Source of the DNA: Epsilonproteobacteria bacterium 4484_65
GTDB lineage: Bacteria; Campylobacterota; Campylobacteria; Campylobacterales; Sulfurovaceae
Length of the DNA: 10,443 bases
Direction of reading: 5' to 3'
Assembly (NCBI GenBank): GCA_002085305.1
Contig: NATJ01000018.1
Location: 1-10,443, forward strand
Every line of letters starts with the position of its first letter. Position 1 is the stretch's first letter. Positions 1-7,190 of this stretch are shown here, one piece after another. The notes beneath the pieces were generated by a model that worked only from the letters and a program-made list of their open reading frames with translations, did no database searches and was not told where the DNA came from. The translations under genes and the position numbers were made by a program.

Positions 1-556
1 CATTATTCAGTGTTATTAAAATTGCCTGCGAAAGATGATCAAAAACTACCTATTGATATGCTTATTCCAGAAGGATGTACTCTAACATTACCTAAAGCAA
101 GTCATTTAGTCAATAATGCCTATTTAGGCAGTTGGCAGATGAAGTGTAACGAGGGTTTAGAAGATAAGACCCTTCTTCTTGAAGGCTTAAAAAGTACCGG
201 CACAGAGGCACTCTTACGTTTGGAACTTCTTTCTGGCATATCTCACTCCATACTGTTGAGTCCTTCAAGGTCATCTTACCATATTCCTAAAGGCGCCTCA
301 TCTTGGCAAATAGTACAAACCAGGGGCACTCGCTGAAATAGGACTTCCACAACAAGCCGTTACACTTGCACTTGTTTTCTTTAACATAGGTGTGGAATTG
401 GGACAACTCATATTTGTGGCAACTGTTGTGCTTATGGTAGTCCTGTTACAGCGTTTAACGTATCCTGCTTTACTAAATAAGTTGCAAACCGCTGTTGTCT
501 ATATGATTGGCGGGGTATCTGCTTTTTGGCTAATAGAGCGAACCCTCTCTTTTTAA
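1..556 (+). pseudogene. HupE/UreJ_2-family membrane protein, internally deleted and frameshifted
   Basis: Two pieces of one family are visible. Frame 1 is open from the window edge to a stop at 334-336. It resembles the N-terminal exported domain of HupE/UreJ_2 proteins, ending in the SSWQIVQT stretch that normally leads straight into the first membrane helix. From 323 the next frame reads GALAEIGLPQQA, then a hydrophobic stretch with FFNIGVELGQL and LIERTLSF before a stop at 554-556; this is the typical C-terminus of the family. The roughly 100 residues normally between them, with the histidine/aspartate motifs thought to bind nickel and most membrane helices, are absent, and the phase changes at the join (about 319-326). 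Intact relatives are linked to nickel or cobalt supply for hydrogenase or urease. The 5' end lies outside the window. A local misassembly is the main alternative to a true deletion. Family recognition is from memory. Confidence 0.75.
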
Positions 557-571
557 GAGGTCAGCATTAGA

Positions 572-1309
572 CTATTTTATTAGCATTTTACTTTTAATAT
601 AATCGATATTCTTTTGTGTTTTTTTTGTAAATGAATGTTCTTTTCCAAATACTTTTGTTCGTATCTTTAAAGTTTTATCCAATTCATTTAGTGCCTCTGC
701 GTATTTCCCTTGTTTGAAGTAGACCAAACCTATATTACTATGTGCTAAAGCGATAGTATAATGATTCTCGTCTAAAGTCTCTTGTCGTATCTTTAGAGAT
801 TTCTTGTAATACTCTAGTGCTTCGTTGTATTTTCCTTGCTTACGATAGACTTTCGCTATATTACTATTGGTGATGGCTGCGCTACGGTGATTCTTTCCAA
901 AAACAATTTCTTGTATTTTCAAAGACTTAAAATAATATTCAAGTGCCACTTTATATTTTTCTAGCTTAGAATATATTCCTCCCATATTATTATAGGTAGT
1001 GGCTGTGGTTGAATGATTTTCATTTAAAAGTTTTTTTTGTATTTTTAAAGCTTCAAAACTGTATGCTAATGCTTCGTAATACTCTCCTGTCTTTTCAGAA
1101 AAAATTCCTAGTCTACCATAAGTGATCATAGTCTCTTTAGAATATTCACCGTAAGTATCTATATCAATATCCAATTGCAAAAGGCTATATTTCACAGCAT
1201 CCTTATAGTCACCTCTTTTTCTAGCCTCTTCAGCCTTATTATGGTTTGGACCATGTGCCAATAGTAGTGTCACCCCTAGAAAGACAATAGAAAACAGTAT
1301 CTTTTTCAT
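572..1309 (-). CDS. Secreted tetratricopeptide-repeat protein (kinesin-light-chain-like TPRs)
   Basis: A 245-residue protein with a signal peptide (MKKILFSIVFLGVTLLLAHG, residues 1-20), so it probably works in the periplasm or on the surface. After a short helical lead-in (about 22-60) come four TPR units of exactly 42 residues, covering about 62-229. Each has a GxxYxKxGKYxEAL-type core and a loop histidine, at residues 99, 141, 183 and 225. The 42-residue length rather than the usual 34 is the mark of kinesin-light-chain-like (TPR_10/TPR_12) repeats. Such proteins are scaffolds for protein binding; no partner or enzymatic role can be read here. An AAGGAA ribosome site lies 5 bases before the ATG. 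The gene follows the MOSC gene by 80 bp on the same strand with no clear terminator between, so it could receive read-through from the sox operon. It converges on the broken hupE-like gene, with 15 bp between the stops. Confidence 0.85.
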   Translation of the reverse strand: MKKILFSIVFLGVTLLLAHGPNHNKAEEARKRGDYKDAVKYSLLQLDIDIDTYGEYSKETMITYGRLGIFSEKTGEYYEALAYSFEALKIQKKLLNENHSTTATTYNNMGGIYSKLEKYKVALEYYFKSLKIQEIVFGKNHRSAAITNSNIAKVYRKQGKYNEALEYYKKSLKIRQETLDENHYTIALAHSNIGLVYFKQGKYAEALNELDKTLKIRTKVFGKEHSFTKKTQKNIDYIKSKMLIK

Positions 1310-1389
1310 TTATATTCCTTAAAAATCAATTTTAATATTTTAGTATTTGCTTGGTAGATAGTTTCATATATAGTTATTAGTGATAGAAT

Positions 1390-1821
1390 TTAACCCAAAA
1401 GATAGATATCATCGCCCTCTTTAATCTTTCCTGATTCTATGACCTTTGCAAAGATACCTCTATCATTTTTAAGAAGTTTTGGCAGTTTTGCATCTACTTT
1501 TACAAGACTTTTACAGAGTGTGCAATGTTGAGTTATCTCTAAAGTGACGTCACCGATCTTAAGTCTTGACCCAGATGGCAAATGGTAAGGGTTGTAGTCT
1601 ATAAGTAGATTTTCTCCCAATGCACCATATGGAGCATTGATATCATTATTTTTAGCAAGTGTGTAGCTCTCAACGGAGGCAATAAGAACTGACCTGTCTA
1701 TATTTTTATTATAATGTTTGTCTTTATCAATACCTTTTTCATCCAGTAGCAACTCTGTCGCAAGAGTACGTCCGCTGACGGGAGAATAAAATAGTGAGAA
1801 GGTGTTACCAATTTTAGTCAT
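1390..1821 (-). CDS. Stand-alone MOSC-domain protein
   Basis: A 143-residue soluble protein made of little more than a MOSC domain, the fold found at the C-terminus of molybdenum-cofactor sulfurases and in YiiM-like proteins. Visible family marks are GALGENLL (about 67-74), LKIGDVTLEITQHCTLC (87-103) with the conserved Cys103 and a second Cys100, and RGIFAKVIESG followed by KEGDDIYL near the end. There is no signal peptide, N-terminal beta-barrel domain or Fe-S domain, so it should act in the cytoplasm. MOSC proteins handle molybdopterin or its sulfur. Being last in an operon that encodes the molybdoenzyme SoxC suggests, by inference, cofactor delivery or maturation before Tat export. It starts 12 bp after the thioredoxin-like gene; its ribosome binding site is weak, so translation is probably coupled to the gene before it. 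A role unrelated to SoxC, such as detoxification as in YiiM, cannot be excluded. Confidence 0.85.
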   Translation of the reverse strand: MTKIGNTFSLFYSPVSGRTLATELLLDEKGIDKDKHYNKNIDRSVLIASVESYTLAKNNDINAPYGALGENLLIDYNPYHLPSGSRLKIGDVTLEITQHCTLCKSLVKVDAKLPKLLKNDRGIFAKVIESGKIKEGDDIYLLG

Positions 1822-1833
1822 TTTAAGCTACTT

Positions 1834-2277
1834 TTACTCTAAATCATCATTGTAGGCTTTACTACTAACCAATTGTAGTGTTTCAAGAAATTTATTTTCA
1901 TCCCTATAGCCTACTTCATCATATACAAGTTCTCCATTTTGATCAAAAAATAGACAACTTGGATACATGGGATAGCCGATTTCTTTTGCAAACTTAAGCT
2001 TGCTGACTTTAAAGCCATCAAAAGAGACAAGTCCTTCATCTCTGACATTAATATCTACAAAAATAAAATCTTTTTTTATGGCTGCTTTTACCATCTCATC
2101 ATCAAAAGTAAACTCTTCCATGTTAAGACAATAATTGCATCCAGTAATGTGCAAAAAAACCAAAATATGTTTATTGGTTTTTTTTGCTTCAACTACGAGT
2201 TGATCAAGATTGATGTCATTAGCAAAAGTCATGCTAACGACAGTCAAAAGCATGAGTATAAGTCTTTTAATATACAC
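1834..2277 (-). CDS. Periplasmic thioredoxin-like protein (SoxW-like)
   Basis: A 147-residue thioredoxin-fold protein. Residues 1-19 form a signal peptide with a KR n-region and a hydrophobic core ending in TFA, so the protein is exported. The redox pair is Cys47-Cys50 in TGCNYC, and the cis-proline is probably Pro106 in YPSCLFFD; an extra Cys108 follows it. The domain resembles the thioredoxin-like proteins of the SoxW/DsbD-gamma type more than cytosolic thioredoxin, which usually has WCGPC. In Sox operons such proteins are thought to keep the SoxY cysteine or SoxC-linked thiols reduced; that role is inferred from context. The start is GTG. It is preferred over the ATG at codon 9 because only the longer form has the positively charged n-region. 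A GAGG site lies inside the end of the upstream metallo-beta-lactamase gene, 5 bp away, so translational coupling is likely. Confidence 0.85.
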   Translation of the reverse strand: MYIKRLILMLLTVVSMTFANDINLDQLVVEAKKTNKHILVFLHITGCNYCLNMEEFTFDDEMVKAAIKKDFIFVDINVRDEGLVSFDGFKVSKLKFAKEIGYPMYPSCLFFDQNGELVYDEVGYRDENKFLETLQLVSSKAYNDDLE

Positions 2278-2282
2278 TTATT

Positions 2283-3416
2283 TTACGCTGCCTCTTTTTC
2301 TTCTTTATCTTCTGCGTCGTCTTCCTCATCGCTACTGTTTTCAGCACTGTAATCGATCAGGTCATCTTCATCAAACATCTCTAGCTCTTCATAAGACCTA
2401 AAGACATTTCCGGGGCTAAGAATATAGTACAGATCTTTATCTCTAAACTCATCTAGAGTAACTTCTTTTGTAATATAATCTGCAATAACACCCTCTTCCA
2501 TTTTTTCAAGAACTCTGTCTTTAAGTAGTGCAAAATATTTCACAGACTCATCTGCTGCTGTCTTATCTGTAACAAATCCATGTCCCGGAACCAAATAATC
2601 CCACTCTCTGGATCTAATGGCATTAATTGCATTGATCTGTCCAACAACGATACCATCCCTGTTTGAAGTCACCCTACCGTTCATAACAACATCAGCAGCT
2701 AAAACTACTTTATCGTCCGGTAAATAGAGGAACCAATCTTCTTCAGAGTGGGCATAACCAACTTTAACATACTCAAGATTCACACCTGAAATATTCAACT
2801 TGGTTGTCTCATCAAATGCTTCATCCACAGGTGCAAGTACTGTACCTCTATTGGCATTCTGATAGAGAGCCTTGATCATTCTTGTCTGCATACCCGGATA
2901 ATCTTTTCCCTCTACATGTCTTGGGCCATAATAGTTCTCATTTATCAGTTCAGTACCATAGATTGTAGCACCATGTACTTCTTTATAGTAGTTATTCCCT
3001 AACCAGTGATCATCATGCTCATGACTAATGATAACTGTCTTCACAGGCATGTCTGCAATTTTTTGCATTGCCGCATACGCTTGTTTTGCAAAGATATATG
3101 AAGGACCTGTATCCCAAGTAATCCACTGATCATCACCTTTGATATAACAACTGTTTGACATATTTCCGGCATTCTCTTTTGTTGGCATCTCCAAGGCACC
3201 AAAGAAACACCATACTCTTTCACTAACCTGTACCGGCTTTAAGTTATAATCCCATTCAGGCCCTTTGCCATCACGAGATGGTACCCACTCATTGAGGATG
3301 AAGTTTCCATCGACATCAAGCTTATGAGGCTCTGTAACTGTAACAGATTTATTAAAAATAAATGGCATTGACACAACAAATGCCCCTACCAATAAAATAC
3401 TTAATATACTTTTCAT
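2283..3416 (-). CDS. soxH: SoxH-like metallo-beta-lactamase-fold hydrolase, exported
   Basis: A 377-residue protein with an N-terminal hydrophobic segment (residues 3-21) that acts as a signal peptide or anchor, then an MBL-fold domain. The metal site looks complete: HEHDDH at 132-137, His223 in YAHSEEDW, Asp242 in LAADVV, and His279 in VPGHG. It most resembles the SoxH / quinoprotein-relay MBL group found in sox operons. SoxH is not essential for thiosulfate oxidation in Paracoccus, and its substrate is unsettled, so the symbol reflects family and context rather than a known reaction. Residues about 348-376 form a very acidic tail rich in Asp, Glu and Ser, which is not part of the MBL fold. 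An AAGGA site overlaps the stop region of soxZ, 9 bp upstream. A glyoxalase II-like or persulfide dioxygenase-like activity is possible but not shown. Confidence 0.85.
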   Translation of the reverse strand: MKSILSILLVGAFVVSMPFIFNKSVTVTEPHKLDVDGNFILNEWVPSRDGKGPEWDYNLKPVQVSERVWCFFGALEMPTKENAGNMSNSCYIKGDDQWITWDTGPSYIFAKQAYAAMQKIADMPVKTVIISHEHDDHWLGNNYYKEVHGATIYGTELINENYYGPRHVEGKDYPGMQTRMIKALYQNANRGTVLAPVDEAFDETTKLNISGVNLEYVKVGYAHSEEDWFLYLPDDKVVLAADVVMNGRVTSNRDGIVVGQINAINAIRSREWDYLVPGHGFVTDKTAADESVKYFALLKDRVLEKMEEGVIADYITKEVTLDEFRDKDLYYILSPGNVFRSYEELEMFDEDDLIDYSAENSSDEEDDAEDKEEKEAA

Positions 3417-3425
3417 AAAGTATCC

Positions 3426-3728
3426 TTATTTAATTTTTTTCTTTCCTGTTTTTGTTTTACCATGATTATCAGTAAGTACAAACTCTAACTCATCACCTTT
3501 TTTAGCACCAGTGAATGAGAATTTAATTAATGGATTTTCTGACATAAATCCACTTGTAGTTGCTTCAAATACAACTTTTCCATTTGCTTTTCCAAGTATA
3601 TGAGTGATATATTCAGCTTTAATTTTCTTTTTCTCTGCTTCTTCTTTATCAGCCATGAGACTTCTAAACATTGCTTTTACTTTAACAACACCATTTTTTT
3701 CTTTTGCTTTAATTTTCATTTTTGCCAT
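3426..3728 (-). CDS. soxZ: SoxZ, sulfur-carrier partner of SoxY
   Basis: A 100-residue, lysine-rich protein of the usual SoxZ length with no signal peptide. Known SoxZ proteins lack one too and are exported bound to the signal-bearing SoxY. Family features are the start MAKMKIKAKEKNGVVKVKAM, a central YITHILGKANGKVVFEA strand pair, and the end with FSFTGAKKGDELEFVLTDN. SoxZ forms an immunoglobulin-like beta sandwich that pairs with SoxY to make the SoxYZ carrier on which thiosulfate sulfur is oxidised. An AAAAGGAT site sits just before the ATG. The gene lies 62 bp after soxY, the widest gap in the operon. Campylobacterota often hold two soxYZ pairs; this one travels with soxCD. Confidence 0.93.
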   Translation of the reverse strand: MAKMKIKAKEKNGVVKVKAMFRSLMADKEEAEKKKIKAEYITHILGKANGKVVFEATTSGFMSENPLIKFSFTGAKKGDELEFVLTDNHGKTKTGKKKIK

Positions 3729-3790
3729 TTTGTATCCTTTTTTTATTTTTTATTTATTTATATTTTCTTGAAACGTGGGGTGGGAGTAAA

Positions 3791-4249
3791 TCAACCTCCA
3801 CAACCACCAATAGATACATCTATCTCTTTTGCAAGAGTATATAGTGTTCCGTCTTTAGCTTTAGCTACGATCGTAACCACAGCTGTTTGTCTCATTTTAA
3901 TTCTAAATGAATAATCTACCTTTTGACCTTCTGGCACTGAAAATACTACAGTAGCCGCTCTTGGGTTTGCATCTTGGAAGAGTGCAATTGTTTCAATATC
4001 TAGATCAGTAGAAAGTGAAATTGGAATTGATCCACCATTTTCTGCAAGCTTAGGGGCTGTAAATTTGATTTTATCTGTTGTCTTTAATTCACCTGCTCCA
4101 AACATCTCTTTTATAGCATCTGCAGATTTTTCTATCTCCCATGCTTTTGGTTTTGTCTCTCTAAAGTTTACTGCATTTAGATTTGTCATTGGTGCAAGAA
4201 CTGCCGCTGCTGCTACAAGTCCCAGATTTAAAAATTTTCTTCTTTCCAT
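3791..4249 (-). CDS. soxY: SoxY, covalent sulfur-carrier protein
   Basis: A 152-residue protein ending in VSIGGCGG. The C-terminal GGCGG arm, with Cys150 as third residue from the end, is the hallmark of SoxY: sulfur substrates are carried on this cysteine and presented in turn to SoxXA, SoxB and SoxCD in the periplasm. The N-terminus starts MERRKFLNLG followed by an alanine-rich hydrophobic stretch and an AxA-like end (about 24-26), a Tat-type signal with Arg3-Arg4. This fits SoxYZ being exported folded with SoxZ hitch-hiking. The mature part is an immunoglobulin-like beta sandwich. An AAGGAA site lies 5 bases before the ATG, and the gene begins 15 bp after soxD. Confidence is very high because of the C-terminal motif and the neighbours. 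Confidence 0.96.
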   Translation of the reverse strand: MERRKFLNLGLVAAAAVLAPMTNLNAVNFRETKPKAWEIEKSADAIKEMFGAGELKTTDKIKFTAPKLAENGGSIPISLSTDLDIETIALFQDANPRAATVVFSVPEGQKVDYSFRIKMRQTAVVTIVAKAKDGTLYTLAKEIDVSIGGCGG

Positions 4250-4264
4250 TATGTTTCCTTTATA

Positions 4265-5440
4265 TTAATGTTTTTTGCTTGAATTTATCATAAATTCAAC
4301 AATCTCTTTGATGTCCGCATCACTCAGGTCCATGTTACCGCCTTTTGGAGGCATACCACCTGTACCTTTGATAGCATTCACAAGCACTGTGTCCATACCC
4401 TTTTTCATCACAGATTCCCAGGTATTGGTATCACCAACAGCTGGAGCACCCATAGTGTCCGTTGCATGGCAAAGCTTACAAGAAGCATCATACATCTTCT
4501 CAGCTTTGGACACGCTTCCGCCTTCTGTTTCAGGTGGCAGGTCTTTAGCATAAGCATATGGAGGTACAACATCTTTCATCTCATATTTAATTTTCACAAC
4601 AGTAGCTTCTGTTTTACCATCCTGTCCACCTGGATCTTTACAGTCTTTCATACATCTTGTACCCATACCGATATTTTTAGCACGGTCTGCAAAAAATGCT
4701 CGAATATTTTCTTGTGCTTTTGGTCCATCAATATTCGGGTAGAAACCGTCTCTGTTTGGAAGTACAACTTTTGCAAGTTTTTCTGCATTAAGTACATACT
4801 CATCATCCAACTCTTCGCCATCAATCTCTAGTTCATTTTGAGCTAGAATATAAGCAGTAATAGCATAAACTTCATCATTTGTTAAGCTTTTTGGATGTGC
4901 ATATGGCATAGCATCTCTTATGTAAGTAAAGAGTGTAGTTGCCACTGGCCAGTATGTACCTACAGTTCTCTTGGGTGCATCTGTGTTTCCATACTGTCTT
5001 TGATTTTTAAGTGTTTTAACAATTCCATTTTCATCTTTATCTTGATTACCGCCAGCTAGTTGTGGATAACCTTTACCCCCACCACCAAACTCACCGTGGC
5101 AAACTGCACACTGCGCTTCGTAAAGCTCATCACCAAGCTCAACTGAACCTTCACCTTCCGGCAAACCTGTACCATCCGGCAGTGCATCTACATCCCATGC
5201 TTTGATCTCATTCGCCGTGGCTGCTCTACCGAACCATACACCTTTTGTACTCTGAGTATTATATCTGTACGCTGTGTAAATACCATTTTTTCTTGGGTAT
5301 GTTACACCACCGTCAATAGCTCCCGGTTTTGATTCATATACACCTGGTATACATTGAGCTGAAGCTGCTGCAAGAGCAAATGTTGAACTCATTGCCAATG
5401 TCATACCAATAGTTATTAATTTACGATCTAATTTGAACAT
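4265..5440 (-). CDS. soxD: SoxD, dihaem cytochrome c subunit of sulfane dehydrogenase
   Basis: A 391-residue exported dihaem cytochrome c. The signal peptide covers about residues 1-28 (hydrophobic core, then alanine-rich ALAAASA). Haem sites are CAVCH at 111-115 and CKLCH at 321-325; likely distal methionines are Met178 in DAMPYAHP and Met363 in GGMPPKGG. The first domain has the SoxD/SorB-like GYPQLAGG and TTLFTYIRDAMPYAHP stretches. A CMKDC pair at 263-267 may form a disulfide. SoxD takes electrons from the molybdenum centre of SoxC during oxidation of SoxY-bound sulfane sulfur. Its first 20 bases overlap the end of soxC, where a GGGGGAGG ribosome site lies inside the soxC coding sequence; this points to coupled translation and equal subunit supply. 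Confidence 0.95.
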   Translation of the reverse strand: MFKLDRKLITIGMTLAMSSTFALAAASAQCIPGVYESKPGAIDGGVTYPRKNGIYTAYRYNTQSTKGVWFGRAATANEIKAWDVDALPDGTGLPEGEGSVELGDELYEAQCAVCHGEFGGGGKGYPQLAGGNQDKDENGIVKTLKNQRQYGNTDAPKRTVGTYWPVATTLFTYIRDAMPYAHPKSLTNDEVYAITAYILAQNELEIDGEELDDEYVLNAEKLAKVVLPNRDGFYPNIDGPKAQENIRAFFADRAKNIGMGTRCMKDCKDPGGQDGKTEATVVKIKYEMKDVVPPYAYAKDLPPETEGGSVSKAEKMYDASCKLCHATDTMGAPAVGDTNTWESVMKKGMDTVLVNAIKGTGGMPPKGGNMDLSDADIKEIVEFMINSSKKH

Positions 5441-6719
5441 TACTTACCTCCCCCATGTCAGTTACTTGCCATGTAACAATTGCATTTCTATGATATACAC
5501 CCTCAACACCAACTACAGCTTTCTCTTGATTCACTGTTGGTTGAACATCTCCGGAATCATCATAAGAGCGACTTTGCAATAATAATGGTTTGCCCTCATA
5601 CTTATACATATAAGAAAATCTTGTCCATGCTTTTGGTAGTACTAAACCTTTAAGTTGTGCTTCAACCCAGTTTTTCCCACCGTCAAAACTAATATCTACA
5701 CCTTTTACAGTTCCATAACCACTCCATGCCAAACCTTCAATCTCTACCAAATCACCTTTTTTAAGGTCAGTCCAATCTTTCTCTGGACAAGGTGAGGTTA
5801 TGATAGAGTTTGTCTCAAGTGCATAGAAATGCTGTATCGCTTTTCCGCTTGCAGTCAATGCAGTATACTTAGACGTTTCCTCTTTTGCATACCATGGTTT
5901 GTCACCAAATTCAAGTCTTTTCAGCCACTTAACACATAAGTTAGCCTCCCAGCCTGGTGCCATTAGACGAACCGGGTAACCCTGCTCATCACGTAGTGCT
6001 TCACCGTTTTGTGCATATACAATCATCACATCATCAAGCACTTTTTCAACCGGCAGTGTTCTGCTCATCTCTGAGCCATCACTACCTTCTGCAAGCATCC
6101 ACTTCGCTTCTGGCTTAAGTCCAAGTTCATCAAGTATCGTTTTGAGACGCACTCCTGTCCACTCAGAACAAGACATCATTCCTTTTACAAACTGTAAAGT
6201 TCCGAACTGTGGACCTTTCCATTCTGCAGCAGAGTTTGACGGACATTCCAGGAATAGAATTCTACTTTCACTTGGATATCTCTTGAGTTCATCCAGTGTA
6301 AGTACAATTGGTTTTTCAACTAAACCATGGATCATCAATCTCCATTTAGTTGGATCGACGTGAGCTACACCATTGTGTGTACGTGTAAAGTGCAATCCGT
6401 TTGGTACAATAATACCCTCCAACTCAGCTAGTGGTGTCATAGAAATAGCAGCGTGCATATCTCCGGCTGAAGACATTAGTGATGATGTTCTTCTGACAAC
6501 ATTATGCTCATATAGTGACGGTACACCATAAGGGTTCTTGTTACACTCATCACCTAAAGTAGTTCCCCACTTCACATGATGCATGATATTTTCATCATCA
6601 GCAAGTACTGTGCTTGGTACCAGAACACTGGTAGCAGCAACAGCACTGACAGATGCAGTTTTCTTAAAAAATTCTCTTCTGCTGGCAGATGTTAATTTTT
6701 CTTCTGTTTCTTTATTCAA
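5421..6719 (-). CDS. soxC: SoxC, molybdenum-containing sulfane dehydrogenase
   Basis: A 432-residue protein of the sulfite-oxidase family. The twin-arginine signal is SRREFFKK (residues 13-20) followed by a hydrophobic stretch to TVLA at 40, as expected for a cofactor-loaded periplasmic enzyme. The molybdopterin domain holds ILFLECPSNSAAEW, with Cys159 as the probable molybdenum ligand, and GYPVRLMAPGWEANLCVKWL at 247-266. The C-terminal dimerisation domain shows the usual GVDISFDGGKNW pattern (340-351). With SoxD it oxidises the sulfane sulfur bound to SoxY, releasing six electrons per sulfur; sulfite dehydrogenases are the close alternative, but the soxDYZ neighbours settle it. The start is TTG, chosen because AAAGGAG lies at the right distance before it and it places the RR motif near residue 14. 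Confidence 0.95.
   Translation of the reverse strand: MNKETEEKLTSASRREFFKKTASVSAVAATSVLVPSTVLADDENIMHHVKWGTTLGDECNKNPYGVPSLYEHNVVRRTSSLMSSAGDMHAAISMTPLAELEGIIVPNGLHFTRTHNGVAHVDPTKWRLMIHGLVEKPIVLTLDELKRYPSESRILFLECPSNSAAEWKGPQFGTLQFVKGMMSCSEWTGVRLKTILDELGLKPEAKWMLAEGSDGSEMSRTLPVEKVLDDVMIVYAQNGEALRDEQGYPVRLMAPGWEANLCVKWLKRLEFGDKPWYAKEETSKYTALTASGKAIQHFYALETNSIITSPCPEKDWTDLKKGDLVEIEGLAWSGYGTVKGVDISFDGGKNWVEAQLKGLVLPKAWTRFSYMYKYEGKPLLLQSRSYDDSGDVQPTVNQEKAVVGVEGVYHRNAIVTWQVTDMGEVSNVQIRS
5441..5452 (-). promoter_or_regulatory. Ribosome binding site of soxD inside soxC
   Basis: GGGGGAGG followed by TAAGTA and then ATG lies within the last codons of soxC. It is the strongest ribosome site in the operon and explains how soxD is translated despite the 20-bp overlap. 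Confidence 0.7.
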
Positions 6720-6732
6720 TTTTTCTCCTTTA
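6720..6732 (-). promoter_or_regulatory. Ribosome binding site fixing the TTG start of soxC
   Basis: The minus strand reads AAAGGAGAAAAA directly before TTG at 6719. Spacing and match are good, and no ATG lies in frame nearby, so the rare TTG start is well supported. It may hold down soxC expression relative to its neighbours. Confidence 0.7.
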
Positions 6733-6746
6733 TATTTTTAATTGTA

Positions 6747-7166
6747 TCAACCCAGGTTAAGAATAAGTTCTTTTCTTTTCGTTGATAAACATTGCAAAAT
6801 CTCTTCTCCAATATCTTCTCTATCTTGCCAATCTGATTCTGCGTGAATATTAAAAAGCTTTTTAAAATATTCATAATGACTATCGCCACTTGTGACTTTA
6901 AAAAAATAAAATCTTATGAAGCTGATACCATTGATATCACTAATGGCAAATTTTTTATTCTCACTATCTTGATACACCTCCTCTTTAATGTACTTTAAAA
7001 AAAAGTCAGACTCTTTTAACCAGTTGTAGAGATGCAGATCTGAAGATTTTAAAAGGTCATATGTCTTAGCCTCTTCATCATCTAACTCTACCTGATAACT
7101 GTTTTCATCCAACTCAAAGCTATCCAGCTCCTCATCATAAGTGACAAGCTCAAATTTTATTTGCAT
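6747..7166 (-). CDS. Unrecognised 139-residue cytoplasmic protein between the flavoprotein and soxC
   Basis: I do not recognise this family. The protein is acidic, with no signal peptide, membrane segment or cofactor motif. Residues 1-32 are rich in Asp/Glu and aromatics and may form beta strands. The middle (about 33-67) looks helical. At 71-92 there is a strand-like run, KFAISDINGISFIRFYFFKV. The C-terminal half is helical and charged, with a single Cys126. An AGGAT site precedes the ATG, and gaps to its neighbours are 24 and 27 bp on the same strand, so it is almost certainly co-transcribed. Because the two flanking genes both encode Tat-exported cofactor proteins, a cytoplasmic chaperone or assembly factor for one of them is a reasonable guess, but nothing in the sequence proves it. 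Confidence 0.8.
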   Translation of the reverse strand: MQIKFELVTYDEELDSFELDENSYQVELDDEEAKTYDLLKSSDLHLYNWLKESDFFLKYIKEEVYQDSENKKFAISDINGISFIRFYFFKVTSGDSHYEYFKKLFNIHAESDWQDREDIGEEILQCLSTKRKELILNLG

Positions 7167-7190
7167 ACAGAAATCCTAGATTCTTGAATA

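Noticed and set aside
326..556. The plus-strand segment as a separate small membrane protein
   Set aside because: It has no start codon with a ribosome site at the join and matches only the extreme C-terminus of the HupE/UreJ_2 family.
1310..1389. Terminator or promoter between the MOSC and TPR genes
   Set aside because: No stable hairpin is visible, and possible -10 words have no matching -35 box; AT-rich DNA gives many weak matches.
3600..3914. Plus-strand frame across the soxY-soxZ gap
   Set aside because: Its translation is a phenylalanine-rich low-complexity string created by the lysine-rich soxZ antisense; it has no support as a gene.
4275..4831. Open frames on the plus strand opposite soxD
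   Set aside because: They have no ribosome sites or family likeness and arise from the codon use of the real soxD gene on the other strand.
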